This document shows positions 1-14,521 of a stretch of DNA of 64,000 bases, in pieces (position 1 is the first letter of the stretch; the number at the start of each line of letters is the position of its first letter). The stretch comes from Fratercula arctica (lineage: Eukaryota > Chordata > Aves > Charadriiformes > Alcidae): assembly GCA_947846985.1 (NCBI GenBank), contig CANTUZ010000002.1:149911889-149975888 (forward strand), given 5' to 3'. A program made the translations under genes and the position numbers. Under the pieces are notes generated by a model, which saw only the letters and a program-made list of their open reading frames with translations, had not been told where the DNA came from and did no database searches.

Positions 1-3000
1 TGGGTTGGGCTACACCAGGGGTGACTCCCAAAGGGTGCCTAAGCCCATACCCCAGATCCTCCCTCACCAGAAAGCTACTTTCCTAATTGCTTTTCTACCC
101 GGTAGAACAAATCACCTTCTTCTTTCCATCCGCAAACCCCCTTAATCCCTCCTTAGCCAAATTAAAGTACACCAGCAGTTTGGAGAGTCACAGAGACATT
201 TCCAGCAACACATGCTTGGCTCCTACAACAGCTGCATGGAGAACACTCAACATGACAGTGCACAAAATGAACAAAGTACACACACGCAACATGCGAGGCC
301 TGAAGTTTAACTGCTTTATTTTCTGGTTTCTTTTGTTCTTATTTTGATTAACACTTCAAAAAACACTACCAATACTGAACTAATTGCCAGCATCTTGACT
401 AGGAAATTGCGTTTTCAAGCTTAAGAAGCTAACATTGGTCATAACATATCATCCCAAAGCGGTGTGTTGTCCAATGTCCTATTTCTGAGAAATAGCAGGG
501 GAAGAGCACAGCCACACGTACCGGGACTGCCACGAAATATCCTCCCTGCCTCCAGCAGCCTGGGAATGGCATAGGCTGTGCAGGCAGTTTTTGTATGAAT
601 GATAACGTGATATATGCTCTCTATTTTTAGTCAGTCAGCACATATAAGAAGCTTCTAGGATTTTAGCTTACTCAAGTAGCAGGCCAAAAGGTTTTTAGAT
701 ATTATTTATTTCTATGTAAAAAGAGGAAAGCACTATTTCCCCCAATGTATTCCTATTTTCTTCTTATTCTCAAAGTTCTTCATGCTGGAAAAGTAAATAC
801 ACCTGTGAGTTAAACACATCTTTTTAGTTGAAACTGATATGAGGACTTACTGATAAAAATAGTAAAATGCTGTATCAGTTGAGTTTGATTCTTTCAAAAC
901 AAAAATCCATATTGATGAATATTTGTTAAATCAGAGGCTGGATGGTCAAATAACCAGGTGAACAGTGTTAGTTTGTGAGATGTTTTCCCAAACCGGTGCC
1001 AAAGATGAGTGCCAATAGGTGCAGAAGAAAGTCTGTACGATGCACAACAGGAACGTTTAGTGGTCCTACCAAGTCTAGAAATCATGCTAAGTGCTCTGAG
1101 TGTCCTTTCCTAGCACTTATCTATTGATCTGCTACATAGATATGTGCTATAGCATAGCTAAGTTGCCTAATTTGAAGTATTACTCAGTCTTCAACTCCTA
1201 CTGATCTCAGTGTTTACATTTCTGGGGGAAAAAAAGCCTCACAAAACAAAACAAGAAAAAGATTTGGCTATCTTTTCAGGAGTCTAGATGTAGAGACAGA
1301 AAAATAGATACTCAAATCCTGGCACCAGATGTCTGATGGCGTGTTTGGAGAATTAGTAGGCTGGATAGACAAGAAAAATGGAGAGGAAGGCTTCACCCAA
1401 TATAATAGGAATGTATCTGCAAGCAATTATTATGTCATTATAATTTCACAAACAATGCGTATTAACTGGTACACAAATCTCCATAAATGAAATGTTAACC
1501 ACTGTATTCCAAATGGTTTATCATAAGAGACATTTTGTGACATCAGAAACTAGTTTTCCTTCCACTCAATTATCTCTATTAACTGGTAATGTCTACTGAA
1601 TCCCTGCCACGCGTTTCGTAACGCTGATCCTCATTAACTGAGTAAACAGAAGTACAGCCTCATTGGCAAGGCGGCTCAAGTGACCAGAAAGGAGAGATCG
1701 CTCTGGCCAGAGATCATCCATCATCAGTCCCCGTGCCAGGGTATGAAGTTAGCGTGTAATTACCAGGCAGTCGGGGTGAGCAGGGCCACAGATGGAGTCT
1801 GCAGCAAGCAACGCTTCCACAAAAGCCCCCAGCCCAAGCCACAGCACCCTCCCCACATACGGCAGCGTGCAAGACTTCCCTTTATAGGAAGCATTTCATG
1901 GCATCAGGTGGGCTTCGGTCCTCTGAAAACCTGGAGTAATTTGTAAAGCAAAATGACATAAACCCAAAAGGTGGAGAGCACGCAAACACATAACCCGCTT
2001 TTGTTTTCTCCCATGCAGCAGTGCAAAATTGGACAATTATCCTTCCCTTGAAAGACTTGAATTATAAATGACATTTCTAGATCTCTATAAATGGGTAATT
2101 CTCACACTGTTGTGTAGTGAGCCTGATGCTTATTAACTTTGACCTCATGTATAAAATGCTATCAAGCCAAGGACCCGCTTCAGAAAAACATTTAAGCACG
2201 TGCTTAGGTTTAAGTGCTGCAATGAAGTTGTTGGGAGTAAAGCTCATATTTAAATACTTTGCAAAGCAGGGGTGTCATTACGAGTTTGAAAAGCAGCCCT
2301 GGACTTACACTGCTCTGACTCCAGAGCGGCTGCATCCGCTTCGTCTCACCCTGGAACAGCCAAGCAGGGAGCGCAGCTGTGCAGAAACAGCCCCAGCCCC
2401 AGCCCCAAAATCCACCGACTTCAGCCCTCTCCTCCCCATTCGGCATAATTGCATGAGCACAGCTTGAATCTCTTCTCACTTCTGCAAGTGTAAATCACAA
2501 GTAAATCCTCTGAGGAGGGGACTGAACAGTGAAAACGGAGAGAGCGAGGCCAGCTCTTCTCTCCATAGGTACTCTGTAAAATCGCACACGCAATGGAAAA
2601 ACAATTCCTAGGAAAAAAAAAATAAAAAGGAAAAAGGTTTCTGTAAAACTGCCATTCACAACAACTCAGGATTTCCTACTGTGCTTCTGTCATCACCTTC
2701 TGATCACCCTTTAACTTTGTACCTTATCTAATTCTTCCTGAGTTTGCTGAGCCCGGTTCTCCCCTGACAACACTTTAGTGTAAATCCACCAACTGCGGTT
2801 ACACACAATTTACACCAGCAGGAGAGTGAAGAAATGGCCCCAGTGACTCTTACCTTCCCACCACGGAGCGTCTTTAACTCTCCCAGACTAAGGATCACAC
2901 CCGACAGCTTGTCCCTTTTGGGTTGGGTTGTACAGGCGTGGAGTCCATTATGGGATTTATTAACGGAGAAGGTGGTGATGGCAGTGCTGTTCTTCCTGAA

Positions 3001-6000
3001 ATTTGCATAAAATCTGTGCAGAAAGAGGGAGAAAAATTGTGAACATCTGGCTATACCCATAGCCGGTACAGAATTCCATTACCATGTTGGCACGAGCCCG
3101 TGAGCACGGCACTGCTAAATAATTCATTAAATTAGCAGAAGTTGCACGTGGAAGATGTACACTAATCTAACGCAGAGGAACACTGTTCTCTATGGCAGAA
3201 CAAGCTTTACAAGAACAAGGTATTTACTACCTGATGTCGAACCAAAGCCTAGAAGGATGTTGTTCTTCTGCCAGTGAATACAGTATGCTATAAAAACTCA
3301 GAGGAGACTCATTGCCCAGTCCCGTGGATGCTCATTCTGCAACACGGGGGACAAGGACAGCTGCTCTCCCATGGCCATCATGCCACTGGGCTGCAGAGAC
3401 ACACTGCCCAAGCACTGTCAAGACAGAAAATGTGATATAAGCAGGACTAATACCAAGTGTGTCACTCACTCGGCGTAGCAGCTCACCCAGCATCACTCTC
3501 TAGATGAAGAGCCCCCAGACAGGCAAGACGTGTGGCTTCTGCCCCCCTCAAACTCTTCCATCGTGTGGATCTGTGTGTCTCCCAGACACTGGATGAGAGC
3601 AATGAGGCCAGCATGAAACTTGAGGATAATGCTCAGTAGGGCACACAGAATTCCCCAGGGCCGGATCCAGATCACCAAGAGCCCAGGCTGAGGTCCTTGG
3701 CTATCTCAGAGGAGCTGGGAGCAAGTCCCATGGCCGGGATTCCTGCTGGAGTTCAGCACATCTCCCCATTCGGGAGAAGCATTTCCTCACGCCGTGCCGT
3801 GGGATGGATGGCCTGGTGTCCTTGGTGTCTGCACAAGCAGTTCAGGTACTTCAGATTCAGCCATAGAAGAGCCTGCTTAAACAGCAACGAGAGCATAACC
3901 AGGAATCAGCATCAGCTGGAGAACCCAGACAGAAGCAGCACAATGTTGGTCACTTATTCATGATTAATTCAACCATCTCTAATTTGCCTAACATACAGAA
4001 TTTGCATTTGCTCTGAATTTACTATATTAGCTTCCATACAGCATGACATTGTGCAAAACCCATTTCTCACCTCTTTGTAGGTTAAATATTTCTAGCCTTT
4101 TTTCTTTCTTTTTTTTTTTTCTCTATTTTGAAGGCAATGAAATCAAGTACAGTTCCTCTCTATTGTTTTGCAAACAACTGCTGAGTAAAAGAGCAAAACT
4201 GTGTCAGATCTCCATGTCACCTGAACGAATGCCATTCTCAGAAAGGACAGTGCTTTCATCTTAATTGCTAGCGAGCAACAAAAGTGTTGGAGTTCAGCTC
4301 TTCAATATAAATCAATAATGGAAAAAAATTGTAACAATTTACTGGAAAAGAGAGTATCTTTTATTGTGGGTATTTTATAATGCTGCAAAGGTAGGAGAAT
4401 TACATAGCCTACTTGCTCTGCTAACACAATATTTATAAATTCCCATTATGCCAGTTTCCATCATTTTAAACTTTTTTTTTTGTATTCCTGAGCAATTTGC
4501 AAACAGTGTTCTGTTTCCCGATAAACACTGAAATACAGATACCTTGCAATACCCAGCACTTGTGAGTTTACAAATGAGCTGCACGAAACACTTGTAATTT
4601 AAAACTTATATTTTAAAAAACACACACAGCTCGGAGACTGCAGAGCTATAAAGTATCACCCTGAATAGGCGTATGATTCATTGCAATGCATTTAATGTCA
4701 GGACTGTCATTATTTAACATGAAACCCGGCCAGTGTGGCTGGCCCCACTCCAATGGGTACTACAGTTCCCAAACTCACCCCCCGCCCCATAATCATGTAG
4801 CCTGATCTAGTGGCCACTCAGCCCAGAGAGATGGTCACAATGCTAGAAAGGGGACTAGTGATTTGAAATATCCGTCCTTACCTTAAAAGAGTTTAATCTC
4901 AGAGATAGGGGGGAAACAGAAGGTCTGTTGGGTATGTATGCAGAAGTGGAGGTGCTCAAGACCATGGTGGGTATCACCTTTCCCAAGAGACAACTTTCTA
5001 TCACAGAGCATTAAACTGAAAAATGGTTTAAAAAAAGTATCTCTAATTAAATAGGATTAGTATATCTTGCCATTAAACTTGAATCTTTCTGGCTAAGATG
5101 ACAAGATTTTACTTTAAACAAAACCAGCCTATTCCGTAAGTCCACGGTGATCGAGGGTTTTAAATGTGTACACACAAGCCAGTGTGAAGCACTCACATTA
5201 CTATTTGAAGCTGACATCCAAACTTCTCCAGCAGCTGGTCCCTGTATCCAATTAGTTTTCTTGACAGCACTTGAATATTAAGTTGTTGTGGGTTTTAATT
5301 AAATATTGAAGAATTATGGTGACATGGTATGACAGCCTACTGCAAAATAATTTACAATATCCTGTTACATTGTTATTTTAAAACCATTTTCCTAGCATGT
5401 TTAATCTCCTTAAAACCTGCTGCTAAACGAAATTACTGTATTTTGCTATATATCAAATAATGATAAATGGCATCTTGCATTTACGTGTGCCTTCCATATC
5501 CAAGGAGAACAGTACTCGCTCCTTACCTGCCTCCCTCCTTTCCTTAAAGAGAAAAACATTGCCTTTCCATCATCGAGAACACTCAGTTTTTTAGAACAGA
5601 ACCTCAAGGGGGTCACTTATATTTTAAAAACTGGGCTCACACTGAACATGTGCTATTACCATCAAAGGCAGAGAGGTCAAAATGGATATTGCAAATCCGT
5701 GCAAACCTTCTTTGTCTAGCAGCTCAGGTCAAAAAGTGCCAATTCATGTGTCTGATGTTTGGATGCAGCTTGTGCATTGGCTGATAAATGTATCACAAAA
5801 TCCACCATTTGACAGCAATTAGGTGTGTAATAAAATCGGCTGGATCCTGTCCTCTCTTTCAGCTGCAAAACCCCACAGAGCAGGATGAAATTCCTTGGGT
5901 AAGTGCAACCCAGAGCGGATTTACCTGGCAAGTGCCAGTAACAGCAGGTATTGTGTCAGCCTAGTCTGGAAATACCTACAGAGCTGGGCTACTGCTTCTT

Positions 6001-6461
6001 TCCAGGTTTTTATGCACTGCCCATCCCCTCATTAGCCAAGCAGTGATCCACTGTGCTTACCCTTCCACACACCCTGAGATAAGGTTTTTAAAATAGACCT
6101 TCATGAGATCAATATTTGAATATCGCTGGCTCTCTGAATGACACTAGAATTGAATTTTTTGATCAGCTTGCTTTGAACTAAACCAGAGGAGGAACAGAAG
6201 ATCTCTGAGCGCACAGTATATTTTTCAAAGGTTAGAAAGATCTTTTTTCCAGCACGAGCAGGAAAAAATGCAGAGTTAATTTTGACAGCACAGACACTGC
6301 TGCCATTGTGCAGGCAGAAACTCGAACTTTCCAGCTGTCTTGCTGGCGCAACACTCCATTAGATGTTTGAAGGGGAAGAATACACGCTGGAAATTTTCTT
6401 TGGAGCAATAGCTCAAGGGCAGAATGTTAGACTGCTTTCACCAACAGCGTTCTGGAAGCCA

Positions 6462-6462
<1 letters not shown>
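1..6462. other. Intergenic sequence, no supported gene
   Basis: AT-rich single-copy DNA. Open frames reach only 116 codons (2117-2467) and have no recognisable products. Around 2765-2830 the phrases GTGTAAATCCACC and TTTACACCAGCAGGAGAG recall an old amniote repeat that often carries 'tttacaccagctgagg', but the match is short. A GGCCAG/CTGGCC hairpin is at about 4729-4745. Nothing else stands out. Confidence 0.7.

Positions 6463-6543
<81 letters not shown>
6463..6543 (+). repeat. Perfect (ATT)27 microsatellite
   Basis: Eighty-one nucleotides of uninterrupted ATT. The open frames running through it (poly-Ile, poly-Tyr, poly-Asn) are artefacts. The perfect purity suggests recent expansion and high polymorphism. 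Confidence 0.98.
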
Positions 6544-8249
6544 TCTGTTCTCCCCTGTATAGTCTCCAGTTTCCAGGGACATAACGACACACTGCTGTTT
6601 CTCAAAACCATAAGCACGGCCAGTGAAGCTTGGGCCAGCATCATCAACAGTAGCAGCTAAAAGCACACAGCACTGGTGCCTTTTTTTAGCTTTATGAGGG
6701 CTACGGCATATGGATGGCTTGTCTCGCTCCCTCCTCCCCAGACCATGAAGAGCAGGGACTGCCCCGGCAATGTCAGCTTGCTCCACCGCTGGAGGGAAAA
6801 CATTTCAGCAACAGATGAGGGGGAAGGAATTACTTGTCAGCAGCGTGATCTTCTCTTCTCCACCTGCAGAACCCCATTCAATTTCTGCAGTGATATTTAG
6901 TACCCACCTTGGTAACGCTGCCTGCAGAGCCAGGTACACACGAGTCCATACCTAGTGCCTGGCTGAGACCCACCTCCCAGCTGGTGTCCTCTCAAACGTG
7001 GACTTGAGCAGAGCTCTGGTACTTGTTAAGAAGGAGATCCCCACAGAGTGACATACCTTTGCACAACCCTCCCATCACACAGCACCTGGCCAGGCTGTTC
7101 ATGGACAAGTCCGAAAGTTCTCTCTCCAGAAGGTATCCCCAGCTCAGTTTTTGGGACCTAGTGGTGATGTGGATAATGTGAGGGTGAGGTATCTGCAGGT
7201 TTTAACAGCCTTGCTAAGCATGCATGTCATGAGGAGTGGCAGAATTCAATTTACTGTCTAATTTTGGATTGACAAGACAGACATTGCTTGCTACAGCCAA
7301 ACTGAGCAATGCCATGCTAACCTGCAGCCCAAAACTAAGCAAGGCAGAGGTGCCCATGGGCCACCCTGAATGTCACTGCTCAGTGTCAGTCTTATCTGGT
7401 AAGATGTAAAGGACGTCTGTCTTCTAAAGCAAAAATTATCAGCAAACCCAATATACAGCTGCAAATACAGCAACAAAAAGATGTATCAGGTTTTGGGAAA
7501 TAACAACAGCATGAATTAAAAAAAGGGAGGGAAAAAAGGAAAAAAAAAAAAAAGGAAATCTAACACCTTCCTTTCACAGTCTTTCTACTGAGCCCAGTAG
7601 ACTTCCCCAGGCACACAGTTAATTTTCTTTGGACGTTACTTCAAAGCATCTTCTCAGAGCAGGGCCATTCCTCCATGGCACCCTGCAGAGAGGCCATCCA
7701 TGCTAGTGGCACTTCTGCACACAGCGTAGGTGACATCTTCATGCTGGAACAGAGAAAAGGAGTTTTACTCTCCCCATGTTCCCCTTAATCTTTCAAACTA
7801 AGTGACTAGGATTGCTGCCATGGAAGTGCTTTGGGGAGCCCATGTGACGAAAGCTTTAAAAGCATAAAGGGAACTATTAGTTTTTATGAATCCCCAAAGG
7901 CTATTCTGAGACTTGCCCAAAGGGAACACATGAGCAATACTTGAGAAGAAATATGATTTTTCAATAAGGTATAAAATATTTACTATGTGCCAGTGATGGG
8001 CACTGAATGATTTGTGGGTATTACTTTGACAGCGCAGTGTTTAAGGATGCATTTCACCCTACATAGGCAATCATCAGAGCAGTATATCAAAACCTAAAAA
8101 TCTCCTGCCAGTATAGATATTGACTGCATCTGAAAACAAATGCATGTATAACTCACCACGTATAGCTTACCTAGAAGCTGTGTGATTTTTAAAAATGTGC
8201 ATACATGTTGTATGTATTTCCTGTTGGGCAAAACTCACAGCTGATATGT

Positions 8250-8296
8250 TTTGCTGCTCAAGAAACTCAATCTTTTGTTGCTCAAGAAACTCAGTG
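8250..8296 (+). repeat. Two-copy tandem repeat, about 24 nt
   Basis: TTTGCTGCTCAAGAAACTCA is followed directly by TTTGTTGCTCAAGAAACTCA (with TCT and GTG ends), then a partial third GTTGCTCAATCAAGG. It is a simple local duplication. Confidence 0.8.
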
Positions 8297-11200
8297 TTGC
8301 TCAATCAAGGTTCTATTTTACATCACACCCAGGAAATTTATATGACTTTCCCGTTATTCACTTAGGCAGGGTGATTGTACTCCATCCTGCCAACTAACAA
8401 ATAAAAGCTTCCTCCATAGTCAGAGCAGAGGAGAAAGTAGCCCTAGGGATAATTCACCTTCTCTATATTAGATCTTGTCTTCAGGTGGGAGAAGTTGCTC
8501 TCTGGAGATGCCCACCTCTCGCCATGTGTCGCTGATGAGTTGCTTAGCCCAAAGACCATGGAAAGGAAGAAAAAACGAATGCCTACTGGTAAACCAGACA
8601 TATTAGTGTTTTGCAATTATTTAGAAAATATTTTCTCAGAGTTCTTGACCAGCATCCTTAGAGCTTGTTGATCTGTGCAAAACTCCCAAGAATAGTGGAG
8701 TCTTTGCTCCACTGGTTTTAATCCATTTACACTTGAGCCCAGTGGTCTCTGTTTTTAAGTCTGGCTTCCACTGAACTCAAACTGAGCTGAAGGGCTGTGG
8801 ATATCATTGCTCAGTATACAAGAGTGTTCAAAGCCCCAAGCTTTTAATGGTTTCAGAGCAAGGAAGACAAATCCCTTCAGTTTCTCACTTTTTTCCCCAA
8901 ATGTTATGTTTATTTTCAAGTTGGTTTCAAAGAGCAAATTTAAACAAAACCATCACATTTGCAGCAAGGATGTTGTGTAGATGTGCATACAAACTCTAGT
9001 CCACTCAAGGAATGTTATTCTTCTGAGAGCATTGCCTGGTAGTAGCGCCGGACCTCTCTAAGCCTAATTACACGCCTCTGGATTATTCAGAGGAGTGAAG
9101 CTTGGAAGATCAGGCTCTCCTAATGAGAGATCGCTTCACCCAAACCTGACACATAGCCACCTCTGATCCGGATTGTGGTAGCATTTAACAGTGCACAGCA
9201 AGATAACCCAACTAAATTAGGACAAGAAATGGAAAAGGAATAGTGCTGCCAACAGGAACTCCAGGGAGACGGTAAGTAGGCAGATTGCAGCTATCCGAGC
9301 TGTCACCGGGCCAAGGAGCCGGGGGGAACTGCTGGCAGTGGCACAATAGTGGCTGCACTGTTCCAGCGATCTGAAGGAACTAAAACCTGGTTTATCTCTT
9401 ATTAAACTGCACAGCCCCCTTACAACTGGCTCGGGTGGGAGTAAAGAGCAATACCTTGGGGTCAGCTCTGTAGTTTGCCAAGGGCCCCATGTAGGCTGTG
9501 ACCTGGGTGCCTCCCACGCAGCAGATGACCCAGCTACCCCTGCCTGGCTGCGTGCTCTGAAGGGAGGACTTAAAGCTCCAGGAAGTAACCTACAGCTATT
9601 ACGGGTGCTATTACTTTTCCAGTGCTTTCTTGCTTGCTTTATGGAGCTGTCTGGGGTCATTAGGAAGTTTCTGGATTGTATGAGACTTTTAAACTCTTGG
9701 GGTACCTATGAATAAACTGAGCCACATGAAATCATAGCCTAAAGGAAATTAAGAGTCTGAGTCTCATACTGGATGCATGCCTGAAAAAATCTATGAGTGC
9801 ACTAGCAAGCTTAGATGCCCTCTCTTCATACCAAAGTCCTAGTGAGTCCTTTGTTGCTTTTTATCGTTTTCTGTTGCTCAGCTTCAGCCTGAGAGGATTT
9901 AAAACAACCACAGCAGAGGCACCTGAGCTAGCAGGGCTACAAAGCATCAGTCTCAACCTCTTAAATACGAAAAGACTTCAAGCCATTCTGTAACAACCCT
10001 TTGGTAGCTGCTCAGAGCAGCACAGAAAGCACTAGCAGGAACATGAGGTTGGCTCTTGAACACCAGGAGTGCAATCATTTAGGCATTCCACGACACACCA
10101 GAATACAGATTAATATTAATGAGAAAGCTCCCTCTGCTGAACTTCTCTTCAGCATTAATTTCTCAGCCAATCCACATCCTGTGAGCCTGAAACCATGCAC
10201 AGAGTCCACGTGAAGAGGGATTCTGGTGTGTCACAGGGCTCAGAATCTTGGAGCCCAAATCCAGTCCTTCTGGGGAAGTCCTCTTGGTCTTTGCTTGTGG
10301 AGCATCATTCCCTGTCAATGCTAACTTGCTGCATGAGGGCTTGCACATGGCTTCTGCAGTTGGCTGGGACATGTCTGCCTCACAGTGATCCGTTTCAATT
10401 ATGTACTCCTGGCTTAAGGCGTCCAACTTATACCCCAGAGGTTCACGCAGCCCCTCAAATAATAGAGCTGACCACAAGAAATCAGACTTTTTCTCCAGGT
10501 CTGGTGTTGGCTTCCCGAAGACTACCAAGTGGACTTCACAATAGGCTGGATCATTCAAATGATTCACATCTTTGGCCCAAAATATCTTAAAGATTGCTCA
10601 AAGCCCTCAATAAAATCTGTACTCAGTAACTTCACTCTCCTGCTGGAACTGGACCTCTCTAAAACCAGAGCAAATTTTATCTGTGGAGAAGACAGAACTG
10701 GTCCACAGCCTGCAACTGTGGAATGAGCTCCCTCAAGACTAAAGGTCCCTGTTTCTCTGACCTTGCCTTCTCTAAAATAAATACAGAGCAACACGTACAT
10801 TTTTCAAAGAAAACAAAGCCAAACAAAACCAAAACTGATAAAGCTGTACCAAAAGAAGACATTCCAGAGCACACATTTCTCTCCAGAGGAGGGGAGAAGG
10901 GTGAACATCACACAATAGATATTAATCACATCGCTTAAGGCATCAGTGCAAGGCATTCAGATACTGTCAAGATGAAGCACGCAGGTTAAAAATCTGAATA
11001 CTGAGCTATTTGGCCAATTTGTTGAATGGTCAGCTGTGATACTTCAACTTCTCCCTTAAAACCACTTTAGAACTGGAAAGCTGCAATGTCCTCCCTTTCT
11101 GTAGGGGAGATCGAGGGACCTACTGACATCTAAGACAGACATAGCTACCAGACAAATTAGTAGTAATTGTAGTAAAAATAGAAATAGGTGATGCCTGATT

Positions 11201-14200
11201 ACATATAATGTATTTTTGGAAGTCAGCACAGCTTTTATGAAGTAAAGTAAGCCTTAGAATTCTATGACAGGCCTTTGAAGGAGCTGACAAACGTGGGTAA
11301 AGGGGATCTGGTCAGTAAGGGCTTCTCCTTTGCCAGAGGGTTTTGTGCATGAAATTTTTTTGCATGGTTTCACTGAACACCCAACAAGTTAATGGGTGAG
11401 GGAGTAACAATAATTTCTTCTACTGAAAACCCCTGAGCTGAAAACGGTTGAAAGCTGCTCCCAGTATCATGTATATTTGTCTTGTTCTTATAGTCTTCAT
11501 TGTACAAACATCTTCACGCTTCCCTACACACACAAGGATGCTGAACTACATAAGCCTTTGATCTGACTGTTTGCCATTTTATCCAGCTATCGATCATTTC
11601 AGCACCTTTCATTAATCGTCAGTAAAGGATCATCATCAGAGCAAGAAACAAAGTTGGGAATGAGTTTGAATCTCTCTTTTGTCAATTTTCTTCCCAATGG
11701 ACTTTAGTTCCTACTCATTAAATGACAGTTGCTCTACTTCCCTACCTCACTGACGTGATGTGAAATACTGAGAGGTGCCTTGACTTTGCAGTAATGAGGG
11801 ACAGCAAACACCCTATTTACAGAGAGGGCAGGAAAAAATGTGTTGTAGGAATACAGACATGGTCCGTCCCTGGTTTTATGAAAGATAAAGAACAGAATTC
11901 ACTTCAGCAGGATGCTTTAATGACTCACAGGTTGAGAGTAGGATAAAAAAATGCTACCTGGAAGCATAGCGGCATGACAATGAATCTCTTTCTTTTAATA
12001 CGATCATTTATGGTTCTGCTGACATAGGCCTGTAAGCTGTGTTCCTGGGAAGTAATGGAAGAAAACCCTGGGTTACAATTTCCAGGCTTTCAGAGAAACC
12101 CAGTCATGACTTGATACGGCTTCTATCATGGCACTGCTAACATTATCAGTCCAGAAAGAAAAAACTAGAGCCCTTCAAAAAGTTATTTAAGAGAGATCTT
12201 CAGGGAAACTGAACCCATGTGAGCTCTGGTCTAGTTTAAGGACAATCTCTGTTAGCAAGGGTTAAACAATTTTCTTCAGCAGTATAAGGTAGACAAAACC
12301 TGCCCTGATTCATTTAGCTGCAAATGGGCATCTGCCATCTTTTGAGATGCTTTTGGGTACCCAGGACAGCCACGTGAGGCTGCCAGATGAGGCTCCGAGT
12401 TTCCAGGGGACCCATAACTTTTGGAGGGTCGGCTACAGAGAAGGAGGTACCGAGGGCATCTGCAGTGACACGATGGACCGCACTTAGTTTTTTACACCCA
12501 CAGAGTGATTCAAGTTAGATTGAGCGGCTTTGGTTTTTGATGCCTGAGGACTAGAATGCCGGCAGAGGCCTGCCCCACCTGTCAGCACGGATGGGACCTT
12601 TGGCATTTCAGTGCCAGAATAGAGCTCTTCTGGTAGCTGTGAGTCACTACCCACTGACAAGGCCCTTCAGCTTCACATAGCTGATGATCTTTTCTTTTCA
12701 AAACTGCGCTGGGAGCTACTTTTCTACACTGTAAACCAGATGTCTTTTATCTCAAGCCCAGTGTCTCTCTGAAAAAATAACAATATACATGGCTGTACTT
12801 TGGGCTACAGCAGCCGTGAGACGCAGCCGCATTGCAAGGAGCGGGTTCCAGAAGCCGGGGGAGAATCAAGGTCAAGGTGCAAATAGTGCACAAGCCATTT
12901 CTGTTGGACAGCCTTCAGCATCGATTAGGGGTTTTTTTTCTATTTTTACCCGATTTATTGTGGTTTTACGTAAAGGGCTCAGAAAATCACTAGTAGATAA
13001 GTGCCCTCGAAATACAAATATAAAAATGTACTTATGTTCCTATTTTTCAAATCACTTCTTACAAGCCGAATCTTGTGGCCACAAGAAAGGTACATTGCAT
13101 AGGTTACTAAGTGCGTGCAGGGGAAACTGAAGTGAAGCTGGGGTCTGCTGAGAAAAGCCCATGATAAAAAGAGAAAGGCTAAGAACCTCCCGGAAAGCTG
13201 TAAATATAATTAAAACATGGAAAGGAGAATGTCAAATGGATTAAGGTTAATGGTTCACAGACTGCCACAGCTTGCTCATGAAGGGCATTAATGGTTTTAT
13301 CAGAAAAGAGTGGAAAAGGAGACAGTGCACCAATCTGCCTCACTTCTGAAGCAATCTTCAGAGTCCTGGCTACCCACCTCAAAGACATCTCTCGACCAGG
13401 TCAAGAATGGCCACCTGAAGACTATTGTATATTAAGGTAAGGAGGGAAAATGCCTTAGAAACACAGGTCTGTAACCTGAAATCTGATTGAACCTCACCTG
13501 GTTTACAGCCTGATCCAAAAGAAAATGTTGCAGTAAGCTTGAGCTGACCTGAAATATTATCTCAGAGCACCTCTTTCGGCTCCCTTCTGCATTATTTGGC
13601 AGTGTCTTTTGATACCACTGTTCCTCTCCCAGTGATTTCAGACGCAGCTGGCTTTCCTCCAGGCAAATGCTGGCTGGGGAGCTGGGGGAGAGGCCGCTGA
13701 GGAGGAAAAGCCCTTGTTGTATGTGCTGTGCGTGGAGAGGAAATCCTAGTAGTGTTTGCATCATGTGGAGGGAGGTGGGGAAGAGGGGCCATACACTGAG
13801 GAGATGGATAAGAAATGGAAATCCCAAATCCAGCATGGAATGTGAAATAAAACCCCCAAACAGTAATACTTTGAGAAATGATTCAGAAATGTAAAGGTTC
13901 TGGTTTCTTCAGGGAATTAGTAACACAAAAGTCAGTCTGATTTTGCTCAGCAGAAGAGAAACAATACCTAGCTGACAAGATAGCTCCAAGTACAGGAGAT
14001 GACTAGTTAGATTACTCTGAACAAAGAAGGCTGCCGTGACAGCAAAGTTTCCTTTCTTGTGTCTCACCTCTTAACAAATGTTTACTGAGAGCACTTTTTC
14101 CACTCAGCCTTTTCAAAAATCTTTTTCAAAGGAGTTAGGAATTCATGACCATCAACATAACAAAAGAAGCAATAAACTTATGTATATCAAGGCTGATGTG

Positions 14201-14502
14201 TCAAAAGCTCCAAAGACCCAGGCAAGCAATACAGTGATGTGCTATGATGCAAATAAGATGCTGTGATCCATCTCAAAAAATTCTTTTTATTACATAGTCA
14301 GAGTGTCTCCAAAAAACACATCTTCTGAAGAGATGGCTTCTCTAATAGAGGAAAACTTCCCTTATGAAGAGAGGTATCGGTTTTATAGGTATTCCAAGTG
14401 TTATTTGCCAATTGGATATTTTTGCTTTAGCAATACCATTTCTATCGTAGTTTTGCTTGCCCTAGTATCATTTCTATCACAATAAGTAAGCAGATAATTT
14501 TC

Positions 14503-14521
14503 TTTTTTTTTTTTTTTTTTT
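14503..14521 (+). repeat. T19 homopolymer
   Basis: Nineteen consecutive T in AT-rich intergenic DNA. Comparable runs occur at 25208-25224 (T17) and 31618-31634 (A17). Confidence 0.85.

Noticed and set aside
6363..6786. Open frames with poly-Tyr, poly-Ile or poly-Asn
   Set aside because: They are translations of the (ATT)27 repeat in different frames and strands, with no conserved flanking coding sequence.
9217..9660. 147-codon frame ending in a hydrophobic segment (possible membrane protein)
   Set aside because: The hydrophobic tail alone is weak evidence, and there is no start context, homology or splice sites.
10163..10590. Opposed frames of 131 and 134 codons
   Set aside because: Mirror-image openness on both strands without any family signature. 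Most likely chance.
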